Source of the DNA: Xanthobacteraceae bacterium
GTDB lineage: Bacteria; Pseudomonadota; Alphaproteobacteria; Rhizobiales; Xanthobacteraceae
Direction of reading: 5' to 3'
DNA: 16,342 bases
NCBI GenBank assembly: GCA_030037105.1
Contig: JASHRY010000242.1
Coordinates: 1-16,342 of the forward strand
Shown here in pieces: positions 7,018 through 14,966 of the stretch (positions are counted from its first letter, which is position 1; the number at the start of each line of letters is the position of its first letter). A program made the translations under genes and the position numbers. Under the pieces are notes generated by a model, which was not told where the DNA came from, made no database searches, and was given only the letters and a program-made list of their open reading frames with translations.

Positions 7018-8058
7018 TTAGGGATGCGCTTGCACGTTGTCAATGTGACGGCGCCGCGACCTTTGCGGGGGAACCGGCAGCGTCCGGCGACCCGCCACGC
7101 GCTCCTTGAGGCAATCGAGCCAGCGCTGATAAATGCCGACCGCGGCGTGGCGCCACGGACTTTGCAGCCCGGCCTCGAGGGCGTCCATCGGAAAATCGGC
7201 GATAAGACCGTCGCGGCGCTCGCGCAGCGCGCGCCGGCGAAAGGCGTCGACCAGCGCCCTCCCCTCATCATTGAAGTAACCCTGCGGCGGCGCTGGGTAA
7301 TGCTCGCGTTCGCCGCGGAGGAAGCGGCCGATGTCGCGGCGGTATTCGCGCAGCAGCGTGCCCGCCTCGTATTCCGGATGGCCCTGGAAGAACAGGAAGA
7401 AAGAGGATGACCGCCGCTCCACCGCGGCGAACATGTCGACGCCCGCTGCGGCGGAGCGGGTGAGAACGCGATAGCCGCAGTCGGTCAGCGCCGGCTCCGG
7501 CAGATCGTTGTAACGCGAATGCGGCATGCGCAGGCGCGGCGCGGCCCCCATCGTCATCCGCTCGGCCGCCACCGCTCGGCAATCGAAGATACCGAATCGT
7601 TTCTCGGCCAGGCGGCACCGCTCGATGCCGTCGGCGTGGAGGACGGCGGCATGGGCGGCAAGGCATGACCAAATCGTCGCAGCGGTATTCTCCCTCGCCC
7701 AATCGACGAGCCGGCCCAGCGTCGCCCAATATGGCTCGTCCTTGAGGTTGGCGGCGCGCGGCTCGGTGCCGGTGACGATGAGCCCGTCGAGACGGGCATC
7801 CCACAATTCGGAAACGTCGCGGTACCGTTCGACAAGCTTGCGCCGCGCGTGGTCGGCGCGCGGAATCTCGGCGATCGAGAACAGCTTGAGGCGGACCGCA
7901 GCATCGGTCGCGGCTGCGCCGAGCAGCGCCATGAATTGTCGCTCGGTCGATTCGAGCGCCGCATCCGGCATGTTATTGACGAGCCCGATGGTGATGCAAT
8001 TGGCGCTGTGCAGGTCCGCTGGGAAGCCGGATGGTGCAACGTCGAGGAGAACGGGCAT
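7018..8058 (-). CDS. metA: Homoserine O-acyltransferase, MetA family (annotated as succinyltransferase)
   Basis: This 346-residue protein has the MetA glutamine-amidotransferase-like fold. The [15 protein letters not shown] segment (28-42) is a family signature. The nucleophile is C132 in [13 protein letters not shown], and the HPEYE motif supplies H227 and E229. MetA activates homoserine by forming O-succinyl- or O-acetyl-homoserine, the first committed step of methionine synthesis. The loop that aligns with the donor-choosing residue of E. coli MetA (Gly for succinyl-CoA, Glu for acetyl-CoA) reads TGTEPR here, with R101 at that place, so the acyl donor cannot be assigned by that rule. The gene starts 21 bp after metY on the same strand, and the two should form an operon. 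The C-terminal 40 residues are very basic and poorly conserved. Confidence 0.9.
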   Translation of the reverse strand: MPVLLDVAPSGFPADLHSANCITIGLVNNMPDAALESTERQFMALLGAAATDAAVRLKLFSIAEIPRADHARRKLVERYRDVSELWDARLDGLIVTGTEPRAANLKDEPYWATLGRLVDWARENTAATIWSCLAAHAAVLHADGIERCRLAEKRFGIFDCRAVAAERMTMGAAPRLRMPHSRYNDLPEPALTDCGYRVLTRSAAAGVDMFAAVERRSSSFFLFFQGHPEYEAGTLLREYRRDIGRFLRGEREHYPAPPQGYFNDEGRALVDAFRRRALRERRDGLIADFPMDALEAGLQSPWRHAAVGIYQRWLDCLKERVAGRRTLPVPPQRSRRRHIDNVQAHP

Positions 8059-8079
8059 CGGCGGCGCGCCCCGAACAGC

Positions 8080-9384
8080 CTATTCGGCCGCGATGAGCGG
8101 CGCGCGTTGCTGCTGCGCCGCAGCCAGCGCCTGGTCGAGATCGGCGAGAATGTCGTCGATGTGCTCGATGCCGATGCTGAGCCGAATCATCTCCGGCCGC
8201 ACCCCGGCCTTCTCCTGTTCCTGCGCCGACATCTGCCGATGCGTGGTCGAGGCCGGATGACAGGCGAGCGACTTGGCGTCGCCCATATTGACCAGCCGCT
8301 TGAACAGCTTGAGCGCGTCGTAAAATCTCTTCCCCGCTTCGAGGCCGCCGGCGATGCCGAAGGTCAACAGCGAGCAGGCGCGGCCGCCGAAATATTTCCG
8401 CGCCAGAGCGTGATAGGGATTGTCGGCAAAGCCGGCGTAATTGACCCAATCGACGCGCGGGTCCCGGCGCAAGAATTCGGCTACCCGGCGCGCATTCTCC
8501 ACGTGGCGCTCGACCCGCAAGGCGACCGTCTCGATCCCCTGCAGCAGCAGGAACGCGGAAATGGGCGCGAGCACCGCGCCGGTCGTGCGCTGATAGACGC
8601 TGCGGCAGCGCGCGATATAGGCGGCAGCGCCGAAATGCTCGGTGTAGACCAAGCCGTGATAGGACGCGTCGGGCTCGTTGAACATGGCAAAGCGGCGCGC
8701 GTGCCGCTTCCAAGGGAAGCGGCCGCTGTCGATGATGGCGCCGCCGAGCGTGGTGCCGTGGCCGCCCAGGAACTTGGTCAGCGAATGGACGACGATGTCG
8801 GCGCCGTAATCGATCGGGCGGACGAGAATCGGCGTCGCCACGGTATTGTCGACGATGAGCGGAACTCCGTGCCGCGCGCCGACCGCGGCCAGCGCCTCGA
8901 AATCACAGATGTTTCCGGCCGGATTGCCGACGCTCTCGCAGAAGATCGCGCGCGTTTTTTCATCGATCAGCTTCTCGATCGCCTCGGGACGGTCGGATTC
9001 GGCGAAGCGGACGGCAAGCCCCTGGCTCGGCAGAATATGCGCGAACAGCGTGTACGTGGTGCCGTAGAGCTGCGGTACCGAGACGATGTTGCTGCCGATT
9101 TCGGCGAGGTTGAGCACCGCGTAATTGAGCGCCGCCTGTCCCGAACTCACGCACAACGCCGCAACCCCGCCCTCGAGCGCGGCGACGCGGCGTTCGAGCA
9201 CTGCGACCGTCGGATTGTTGATGCGGCTGTAGCGATAGCCGTCGGCTTCGAGGTTGAACAAAGCGGCGCCGTGATCGGCGCTGTCGAATTCGTAGGCCAC
9301 GGTCTGATAGATGGGGACGGCGACGGCCTTGGTCGTCGGCTCGATCTCGTAGCCGCCATGGACGGCCACCGTCTCGCTTTTCAT
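8080..9384 (-). CDS. metY: O-acetylhomoserine sulfhydrylase (aminocarboxypropyltransferase)
   Basis: This 434-residue protein belongs to the PLP-dependent Cys/Met metabolism family (fold type I) and has the length of MetY rather than the shorter MetB or MetZ. Signatures are the opening SETVAVHGGYEIEPTTKAVA, the phosphate-binding SSGQAALNYA (80-89), YRYSRINNPT (50-59), VDNTVATP (178-185) and the PLP lysine K204 in SLTKFLGGHGT. It converts O-acetylhomoserine and sulfide to homocysteine in the cytoplasm. The frame is open upstream to 9591, but the start at 9384 fits the family N-terminus and has GGCAGG about six bases before it. It is first of a metY-metA pair and diverges from the acyl-CoA synthetase gene. 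Its leader has potential structure (9412-9468). Confidence 0.94.
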   Translation of the reverse strand: MKSETVAVHGGYEIEPTTKAVAVPIYQTVAYEFDSADHGAALFNLEADGYRYSRINNPTVAVLERRVAALEGGVAALCVSSGQAALNYAVLNLAEIGSNIVSVPQLYGTTYTLFAHILPSQGLAVRFAESDRPEAIEKLIDEKTRAIFCESVGNPAGNICDFEALAAVGARHGVPLIVDNTVATPILVRPIDYGADIVVHSLTKFLGGHGTTLGGAIIDSGRFPWKRHARRFAMFNEPDASYHGLVYTEHFGAAAYIARCRSVYQRTTGAVLAPISAFLLLQGIETVALRVERHVENARRVAEFLRRDPRVDWVNYAGFADNPYHALARKYFGGRACSLLTFGIAGGLEAGKRFYDALKLFKRLVNMGDAKSLACHPASTTHRQMSAQEQEKAGVRPEMIRLSIGIEHIDDILADLDQALAAAQQQRAPLIAAE

Positions 9385-9411
9385 GTTTGCCTGCCGCGCG
9401 TTTGGAAACCC

Positions 9412-9468
9412 TCGCCAATGCTTCACGTTCTCGGTTTTTATCCGTGGCGAAGGCGGTGAACAACGGAT
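9412..9468 (-). promoter_or_regulatory. Possible structured leader (pseudoknot) of metY
   Basis: In the metY leader a 6-bp stem can form between ATCCGT (minus strand, 9468-9463) and ACGGAT (9445-9440). Bases TCGCC (9450-9446), in the loop of that stem, are complementary to GGCGA farther downstream (9416-9412). Together they would make an H-type pseudoknot ending about 28 bases before the start codon. SAM-II, the riboswitch class often found before alphaproteobacterial metA/metY genes, is also a pseudoknot, but its conserved sequence (GAUUU, GCUAAA) was not found here. Complementarity this short can arise by chance in GC-rich DNA. Confidence 0.25.
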
Positions 9469-9555
9469 GCAATTTGAATTAGAAGGAATAACCTTAATCG
9501 TTTTCCATACGGTGTCGGCATTGCCGGCGAAGCGGCGCGCCGCGGTTCCAAATGC

Positions 9556-9567
9556 ATAAAATTTTAT
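9556..9567. promoter_or_regulatory. AT-only 12-bp palindrome between metY and the acyl-CoA synthetase gene
   Basis: ATAAAATTTTAT is a perfect palindrome of A and T only, lying 45 bases before the acyl-CoA synthetase start and 171 before metY. Its base composition stands out strongly. It may be a -10 region, an operator or a nucleoid-protein site; TAAAAT (9557-9562) would serve as a -10 for the plus strand. Confidence 0.3.
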
Positions 9568-9612
9568 CCGATATTGAAGCGAAGGATTCACTTTGTCGGG
9601 CGATCATCGCGC

Positions 9613-11445
9613 ATGAGCCTGATCGAGATGGAACGCGCGACGCCGAGAGGTGCCGACAGGGAGACGGCGCTGCGCGACTGGGTGCGCGCGCTCGAAGCGA
9701 CCGCGTCGATCGCCGCCGATCCGCGGCGCATCCTTCCCCGCGTCGTCGAAGAACTGGCGGCAACACGCGGTGAGGCCCCGGCGCTGCTCGGCGCCAATGA
9801 AAGTCTGAGCTATCGCGCGCTCGCCGAACGCGCCAACCGCTACGCGCGTTGGGCGCTCGATCAGCGCCTCGGCAAGGGCGATGTCGTCTGCCTGATGATG
9901 CCGAACCGGCCCGAATACATGGCCGTCTGGCTCGGCCTCACCGGCGTGGGCGTCGTCGTTTCGCTCGTCAACACCCAGCTCCGCGGCGTGGCGCTCGCCC
10001 ATTGCCTCGGCCTCGTCGCGCCGAGGCATGTCATCCTCGCCGCCGAATTCTGCGACGAATTCCGCGCCGCAGCCGCAGTGCTCGCGGGCCGCCCGAGAAT
10101 CTGGGCGCACGGCGGCAGCGACGGCGGTAACGGCGGCGAATTCGAACGCATCGACCGGGCGGTGGAACGGCTCTCGGGCGCGCGGCTCGCGCCGGCCGAG
10201 CGCCCGGCGGTGACGATCGCGGATCGCGCACTGTTGGTCTACACCTCCGGCACGACCGGCCTGCCCAAGGCCGCCCATGTCAGCCACCGCCGGCTGTTGG
10301 AGTGGAGTTACTGGTTCGCCGGGCTCATGAATGCTGGGCCGGACGATCGTATGTACGATTGTCTGCCGATGTATCACAGCGTCGGCGGCGTCGCCGCCAC
10401 CGGGGCGCTTCTGGTGCGCGGCGGCTCGGTGCTGATCCGCGAGAAATTTTCCGCGCAACATTTCTGGGACGACGTAGTCGATCAGGATTGCACGCTCGTC
10501 CAATATATCGGCGAACTCGCCCGCTATCTCCTCAACGCGCCGAGAAATCCGCGCGAGCGCGCGCATCGCATCCGCATCTGCTGCGGCAACGGGCTCAGAG
10601 CCGACGTCTGGGAGAAATTCCAAACCAGATTCGCCATTCCTCGAATTCTCGAGTTCTACGCGGCGACCGAGGGCAACGTCTCGCTCTACAACGTCGAAGG
10701 CAAAATCGGCGCCGTAGGCCGCGTTCCGTCCTTCCTCGCGCACCGCTTCCCGTTGGCGCTGGTGAAATTCGACGCCGCTTGCGGCGAACCGGAGCGCGGG
10801 CCGGACGGCTTCTGCCGGCGTTGCGCGACCGACGAGATCGGCGAAGCGCTCGGCCGGATTCGCTACGGCGCGGCCGAGCGGGGCGGCGGCGAATTCGAAG
10901 GCTATACCAGCGCCGAGGACTCGGAGCGGAAGATCCTGCGCGACGTGTTCGAGCGCGGCGACGCCTGGTACCGCACCGGCGACCTCATGCGCAGGGACGC
11001 ACACGGCTTCTTCTATTTCGTCGATCGGATCGGCGACACGTTCCGCTGGAAAGGCGAGAACGTCGCGACCGCGGAGGTCGCAGCGGCGATCACGGCGTTC
11101 CCCGGCGTCACCGAGGCGGCGGTCTATGGCGTGCGCGTGCCGGGCACCGAGGGAGCCGCCGGCATGGCGGCAATCGTCGCCGACGGCGCGCTCGACCTTG
11201 CGGAATTCCGCCGGCATCTCGCGCGCCTGCTGCCGCGCTACGCGCGGCCGCTATTCGTGCGCCTTGCGGACAGGATAACCACGACCGCCACCTTCAAGCA
11301 CACCAAGAACGATCTGAGGCGCGACGGCTACGATCCGGCGGCGACAAGCGACGCGATCTTCTTTGACGATCCGGCGCGGCAGGCGTTCGTGCGCATGGAC
11401 CGCAGGCTCTTTGCGCGCATTCAAGCGGGCGAGGTGCGCGTTTAA
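9613..11445 (+). CDS. Long-chain acyl-CoA synthetase, FATP/very-long-chain type
   Basis: This 610-residue adenylate-forming enzyme activates fatty acids with ATP and CoA. The AMP-binding core YTSGTTGLPKA lies at 210-220. The next motifs are those of the fatty-acid-transport-protein (FATP/FadD6-like) branch rather than classical FadD: MYDCLPMYHS (247-256), VQYIGELARYLLN (296-308), EFYAATEGN (347-355), YRTGDL (453-458) and DTFRWKGENVATAEV (475-489), with FKHTK (561-565) near the end bearing the catalytic lysine. Such enzymes often couple uptake and activation of long-chain fatty acids at the membrane. A TTG at 9574 would add 13 residues, but the ATG at 9613 is preferred. No strong ribosome site is seen. 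The gene is divergent from metY and ends 16 bp from the convergent DUF423 gene. Confidence 0.92.
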   Translation: MSLIEMERATPRGADRETALRDWVRALEATASIAADPRRILPRVVEELAATRGEAPALLGANESLSYRALAERANRYARWALDQRLGKGDVVCLMMPNRPEYMAVWLGLTGVGVVVSLVNTQLRGVALAHCLGLVAPRHVILAAEFCDEFRAAAAVLAGRPRIWAHGGSDGGNGGEFERIDRAVERLSGARLAPAERPAVTIADRALLVYTSGTTGLPKAAHVSHRRLLEWSYWFAGLMNAGPDDRMYDCLPMYHSVGGVAATGALLVRGGSVLIREKFSAQHFWDDVVDQDCTLVQYIGELARYLLNAPRNPRERAHRIRICCGNGLRADVWEKFQTRFAIPRILEFYAATEGNVSLYNVEGKIGAVGRVPSFLAHRFPLALVKFDAACGEPERGPDGFCRRCATDEIGEALGRIRYGAAERGGGEFEGYTSAEDSERKILRDVFERGDAWYRTGDLMRRDAHGFFYFVDRIGDTFRWKGENVATAEVAAAITAFPGVTEAAVYGVRVPGTEGAAGMAAIVADGALDLAEFRRHLARLLPRYARPLFVRLADRITTTATFKHTKNDLRRDGYDPAATSDAIFFDDPARQAFVRMDRRLFARIQAGEVRV

Positions 11446-11461
11446 GCGTCGCCTGCCCTGG

Positions 11462-11836
11462 TCAGACGCCGCGATGCAGCAGAGCGCCAACGGCGGTTGC
11501 GGCAAGCGCGAGCCAGGCGGCGATGAGGATGATGCCGCCCGTCGGCGCCGCCATTGCGAAAAGGCGATGACCGGCGAAAGCGCGCAGCGCGATGTCGCCC
11601 GAGAACAGGAGGGCGCCAACGACCCACGCCGCCAGCACGGCGAGCATGGCCGGCCGCCACACCAGGCCCTGGTGCGCCAGCGCGGCTCCCCCGAGCACGG
11701 CCGCCGCATGGATCAACAGCATGGAAGCGGCGCTGTCGAGGCCGGCATGCGGCACCGCATGCGCGCCGACGGCGGCAAGGATGACACCGCCCGCCCCCAT
11801 CAGGCCGGCGAGCGCGATCAAAATGGCCAGCGCCAC
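11462..11836 (-). CDS. DUF423 family small membrane protein
   Basis: This 124-residue protein, made almost wholly of hydrophobic helices, should cross the inner membrane four times. The opening LMGAGGVILAAVGAHAVP, the following LLIHAAAVL and the segment GALLFSGDIALRAFAG are the recognisable DUF423 features. The function is unknown. The frame stays open to 11983, giving up to 173 residues, but the GTG at 11836 is chosen. AAGGGA lies nine bases before it, the resulting length matches the family (about 120-130), and the upstream extension is not hydrophobic. It converges on the acyl-CoA synthetase gene and diverges from the lactonase gene. Confidence 0.85.
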   Translation of the reverse strand: MALAILIALAGLMGAGGVILAAVGAHAVPHAGLDSAASMLLIHAAAVLGGAALAHQGLVWRPAMLAVLAAWVVGALLFSGDIALRAFAGHRLFAMAAPTGGIILIAAWLALAATAVGALLHRGV

Positions 11837-11939
11837 GGATGGTCGTCCCTTCAGTTGTCCGCGATCCGCTGCGCCTCGCGCCGCGGACTGAAAACATCGC
11901 GCCGACAGGGGCATTCCCGTATCGCCGCCGGTAAAAATA

Positions 11940-11951
11940 TGCAAATTTGCA
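11940..11951. promoter_or_regulatory. AT-rich palindrome upstream of the lactonase gene
   Basis: TGCAAATTTGCA is a perfect 12-bp palindrome lying 30 bases before the lactonase ATG, and it overlaps a direct repeat of GCAAATT (11941-11947 and 11949-11955). It falls in the 145-bp gap between the divergent DUF423 and lactonase genes, within an AT-rich patch preceded by AAAAATA. It may be an operator for either gene or part of a promoter. Confidence 0.35.
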
Positions 11952-11981
11952 AATTCAGAAACGAGGCAAGCGGACGCCGGC

Positions 11982-12779
11982 ATGAACGAGGATCTCCACG
12001 AAATCTACGCCATCCGTTACGGCCACCACGCGCGCCGCTCGCCGGCGAATTTCATCGACGGCGATCCGCACGACGTGCTGCAGCCGCTCGACTTCTTCGT
12101 CTGGGCGATCGTCGGCCGCTCCGCCACGATCATCGTCGACACCGGCTTCGACGAGGCGATGGGACGCCGCCGCCAGCGCGAGATGATCAAGCCGGTGCAC
12201 GACGGGCTCAATGCCCTCGGCATCGCCCCGGAAGCGGTCGAGACCGTCATCATCAGCCACTTGCACTACGATCATTGCGGCAATCACGGGCTGTTTCCGC
12301 GGGCGCGCTATCACCTGCAGGATCGCGAAATGGCCTATGCGACCGGACGCTGCATGTGCCATCAGGCGCTGCGCATGCCGTTCGAGGCCGACGACATCGT
12401 CGCCATGGTGCGCAAAGTGTTCGCCGGCCGCGCCGTCTTCCATGACGGCGAGGACGAGATCGCGCCGGGTGTAAGCGTGCACTTGATCGGCGGCCACTCC
12501 AAGGGCCTGCAGTCGGTGCGGGTGAAAACCCGGCGCGGCCATGTGGTGCTCGCCGCCGACGCCACGCATCTCTATGCCCACATCGACGGCGGCCGGGTAT
12601 TTCCGATCACCTATAATGTCGCCGAGGTGGTCGAGGGCTATGCGACGCTGAAAAAACTCGCGACTTCGCCGCGCCACGTCGTGCCCGGGCACGACCCGCT
12701 GGTGCTCGCGCGCTATCCGGCGGCCAAGCCCGGCCTCGAAGGCTGGATCGTGCGCCTCGACGCCGATCCCCTCTCTTGA
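11982..12779 (+). CDS. Metallo-beta-lactamase-fold hydrolase, N-acyl-homoserine-lactonase family
   Basis: This 265-residue protein carries a full set of dinuclear zinc ligands: H93, H95, D97 and H98 in SHLHYDHCGN, H172 in GGHSKG, D193 in ADATHLY and H237 in VPGHDP. The order, spacing and overall length fit the AHL-lactonase group (AiiA, AttM/BlcC). These open the lactone ring of acyl-homoserine signals or of gamma-butyrolactone in the cytoplasm. Substrate cannot be settled from sequence, since the same group includes hydrolases of other lactones and esters. No signal peptide is present. The start at 11982 has only a weak ribosome site. No luxI or luxR gene is visible in the window. A neighbouring acyl-CoA synthetase and carrier-protein genes raise the possibility that an acylated product made nearby is the substrate, which is inference. 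Confidence 0.85.
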   Translation: MNEDLHEIYAIRYGHHARRSPANFIDGDPHDVLQPLDFFVWAIVGRSATIIVDTGFDEAMGRRRQREMIKPVHDGLNALGIAPEAVETVIISHLHYDHCGNHGLFPRARYHLQDREMAYATGRCMCHQALRMPFEADDIVAMVRKVFAGRAVFHDGEDEIAPGVSVHLIGGHSKGLQSVRVKTRRGHVVLAADATHLYAHIDGGRVFPITYNVAEVVEGYATLKKLATSPRHVVPGHDPLVLARYPAAKPGLEGWIVRLDADPLS

Positions 12780-12818
12780 AGTCCGATCGCGACTCGACTT
12801 GGCGGCGCGCGCGAGTCT

Positions 12819-13565
12819 CTACGCCGTGGCGCCGGCATCGACGGTGAGGACGGTACCGGAAATGTTGCGCGCCTTGTCGCTGATGAGGTACTCGACCGCG
12901 TTTGCGACGTCCTCCACCTCGGCGAGACGGCGCAGCGCGCTTCTGCGCATGATCCGCTGGCGCTGCTCGTCGGCCAGGCGGTGCGTCATCTCGGTCGCCA
13001 AGAAGCCGGGCGCCACGGCGTTGACGGTGATGCCGAGCCGTCCCACCTCGCGCGCCAGCGAGCGGGTGAAGCCGAGCATCGACGCTTTGGTCGCCGCATA
13101 GGCCGAAAGGCCGCTGTAGCCGGTGAAGCCGATGATCGAGGCGACGTTGACGATACGGCCGAAGCCGTCCGCCATCATCCCGCGCACCACGTATTTGGTG
13201 AGCACGATCGGCGACAGCGTGTTCAGGCGCACCAGCTCTTCGATCCTCGAATTGTGCATTGTCGCCAGCACGCCGTCATGGCCGAGTGCGGCATTGTTGA
13301 CGAGGCCGGACAATGGGCCGAATTCCTTGCGCAGCTTGCGCACCAGACCGGGAATTTCCTCGATCCGGCCGAGGTCGAACGGCACGAAGTGGAACGCGCC
13401 CTGCCCGGCGCGTTCGGCTTGCGCGCCCGCCGCCGCCACCTCCTTGTTTTTCTGCCGCGCCACGGCGATCACCCGGTATCCCGCGGCGGCGAGTTTTTGC
13501 CCGATGGCCAGGCCGAGACCGCGGCTGCCGCCGCTCACGAGCACGCTGCGCATCACTACGGCCAT
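12819..13565 (-). CDS. FabG-like short-chain dehydrogenase/reductase (SDR)
   Basis: This 248-residue classical SDR has the cofactor loop SGGSRGLG (11-18), the NNAA motif (90-93) and the catalytic set S143, Y156 and K160 in ASIIGFTGYSGLSAYAATKAS. ISGTVLTVDAG near the C-terminus is the usual FabG-type ending. FabG enzymes reduce 3-oxoacyl groups on acyl carrier protein with NADPH. Because the gene is last in a tight operon with an acyl carrier protein and an adenylate-forming ligase, the substrate is probably a carrier-bound beta-keto group, though this is inferred from context. The arginine R15 in the loop is consistent with NADP(H). The start at 13565 has AAGGG six bases upstream and lies 3 bp after the ligase stop, so translation is likely coupled. 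The main fabG of fatty-acid synthesis should be elsewhere. Confidence 0.9.
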   Translation of the reverse strand: MAVVMRSVLVSGGSRGLGLAIGQKLAAAGYRVIAVARQKNKEVAAAGAQAERAGQGAFHFVPFDLGRIEEIPGLVRKLRKEFGPLSGLVNNAALGHDGVLATMHNSRIEELVRLNTLSPIVLTKYVVRGMMADGFGRIVNVASIIGFTGYSGLSAYAATKASMLGFTRSLAREVGRLGITVNAVAPGFLATEMTHRLADEQRQRIMRRSALRRLAEVEDVANAVEYLISDKARNISGTVLTVDAGATA

Positions 13566-13568
13566 GGC

Positions 13569-14966
13569 TCACCCTTGCCGGCGCTCGATCTTGCCGGTTG
13601 CCGCGACCGCGAGCGTCGGCACGAAGCTGATCGCGGCCGGCACTTTATGGCGCGGCAATGTCTCACGGCAGAGCTTGAGGATGTCGTCCCTGACCTCAAT
13701 CCGCCGCGCGCCCGCCGAGTCCTGCTCGAATTTCAGCACCACGTCGGCCACCACGACCGCGCCGGTGATCGGGTTCCGCCGCGGCCGCACCAACGACATG
13801 CGCACCTGCGGATGCCGGTTGATCACGGCCTCGATCTCCTCGGGATGAATCTTCAATCCGCCGACATTGATGATGCCGCCCCTGCGGCCGATGAAGTAAA
13901 AGCGCTCCCCGCGCCGCTCCACCATGTCGCCGGTGTCGACGAAGCCGTCGCCGTCGGCGAGCCTCTCCCCGGCGCCGAGGTAGCGGGACGCCATCCGCGG
14001 CGAGCGGACGGAGAGCGCACCGTCAACGATCTTCAGCTCGACGCCGTCGCGGACGGCCCCGACATAGTCGGCGGGAAAACCGGCGCGACCGTCGTTGACG
14101 TCGAAGCCGACGCCGGCCTCGGTCGAGGCATAGGCGTGTCCGATATTGGCCTGCGGAAAGACCGCGCGCAGGCTGTCGAGGATCGCCTGGTCCGCGATCT
14201 CGCCCGAGAGCCGCACATAGCGCGGTGCGATCGCGCGGATCGCCGGACTCATCAGCGCGCGGCGCCACTGCGACGGCGTGCCGGAAAGGTGCGTCACGCC
14301 GTGTCGCGCCAGCCGCGCGAGATGCTCGGCAACCGGCTCGCCTGAGCTCGAGAGAACGAGCGAGGCGCCGCCGCAGACGGCACGGAGGAAAATCTGCAGC
14401 CCGCCGTAACGGCGGATGTCGTAGAACGTCCCCCACACCGCCGCGCCGTCGGCCAGGCTTTTGGCCGCCACGGCCGCCGTGAGGCCGGCAAGATCGTGCA
14501 CGACCATCTTCGGTACGCCGGTCGTGCCCGAGGTCAGCAGCACCCATTCGCTGCGGCGGCGAACCGGCGGGGCTTGCTCCGTCGGCACGATCGACGGCGC
14601 GCACGGGACGCGGTCGAGATGATCGAATGCCGCGGCATGTGTGTCGCCGTGATCGATCACGACGGCATCGACCTCGGCCCGCCCGATCACGGCGGCAAGA
14701 TGGTCGGCCGCGATGTCGGGCGGCAGGACGGTGATACGCCGCGCGCAGCCGTCAAGCTCGATCAGCGCGAGCGCGGTCGTCAATTGGTCCGCGGTCGCGA
14801 CCAGGACCGAACGGCCGCATAAATCCGCGAGCCGGCCGGCGAGGCTTGTTCCGCGACCAAGGTCAGTGAGGCGCACGGATCGGGCGCGGTCGCGGAAAAA
14901 TCGCGGCGCCGGCGCGTTGGCGACACGGTCGCGCAGCGACGGCGCCTCAACGCGCGCCATTTTCAT
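13569..14966 (-). CDS. Adenylate-forming (ANL) acyl/aryl ligase, compact form
   Basis: This 465-residue member of the ANL superfamily has the P-loop-like LTSGTTGVPKMV (144-155), YASTEAG (279-285), DTGD (344-347), the hinge region IGRRGGIINVGGLKIHPEEIE and, at the end, the catalytic lysine K459 in TGKIERR. It adenylates a carboxylic acid and passes it to a thiol. The N-terminal domain is shorter than in most acyl-CoA synthetases of 500-550 residues. The gene overlaps the upstream acyl carrier protein gene by 20 bases (14 if the ATG at 14960 is used), so the likely acceptor is that carrier protein rather than free CoA, as in stand-alone acyl-ACP or DltA-like ligases. That assignment is inferred from context. 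The substrate is unknown. Confidence 0.87.
   Translation of the reverse strand: MKMARVEAPSLRDRVANAPAPRFFRDRARSVRLTDLGRGTSLAGRLADLCGRSVLVATADQLTTALALIELDGCARRITVLPPDIAADHLAAVIGRAEVDAVVIDHGDTHAAAFDHLDRVPCAPSIVPTEQAPPVRRRSEWVLLTSGTTGVPKMVVHDLAGLTAAVAAKSLADGAAVWGTFYDIRRYGGLQIFLRAVCGGASLVLSSSGEPVAEHLARLARHGVTHLSGTPSQWRRALMSPAIRAIAPRYVRLSGEIADQAILDSLRAVFPQANIGHAYASTEAGVGFDVNDGRAGFPADYVGAVRDGVELKIVDGALSVRSPRMASRYLGAGERLADGDGFVDTGDMVERRGERFYFIGRRGGIINVGGLKIHPEEIEAVINRHPQVRMSLVRPRRNPITGAVVVADVVLKFEQDSAGARRIEVRDDILKLCRETLPRHKVPAAISFVPTLAVAATGKIERRQG

Noticed and set aside
7849..9459. 536-codon plus-strand frame opposite metY and metA
   Set aside because: It spans two well-supported genes and their gap on the other strand, with no protein signature; GC-rich DNA commonly leaves such frames open.
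9575..9590. MetR-like site TGAA-N8-TTCA
   Set aside because: The known MetR site has a five-base spacer; the spacing here is wrong and the position is within the leader of the other gene.
9385..9612. SAM-II riboswitch before metY
   Set aside because: The conserved GAUUU and GCUAAA segments are absent; only a generic pseudoknot can be drawn, reported separately as weak.
9604..11217. 537-codon minus-strand frame opposite the acyl-CoA synthetase
   Set aside because: It is an antisense shadow; all conserved ANL motifs are on the plus strand.
12981..14345. 454-codon plus-strand frame opposite the SDR and ligase genes
   Set aside because: It crosses the boundary of two real minus-strand genes and has no domain of its own.
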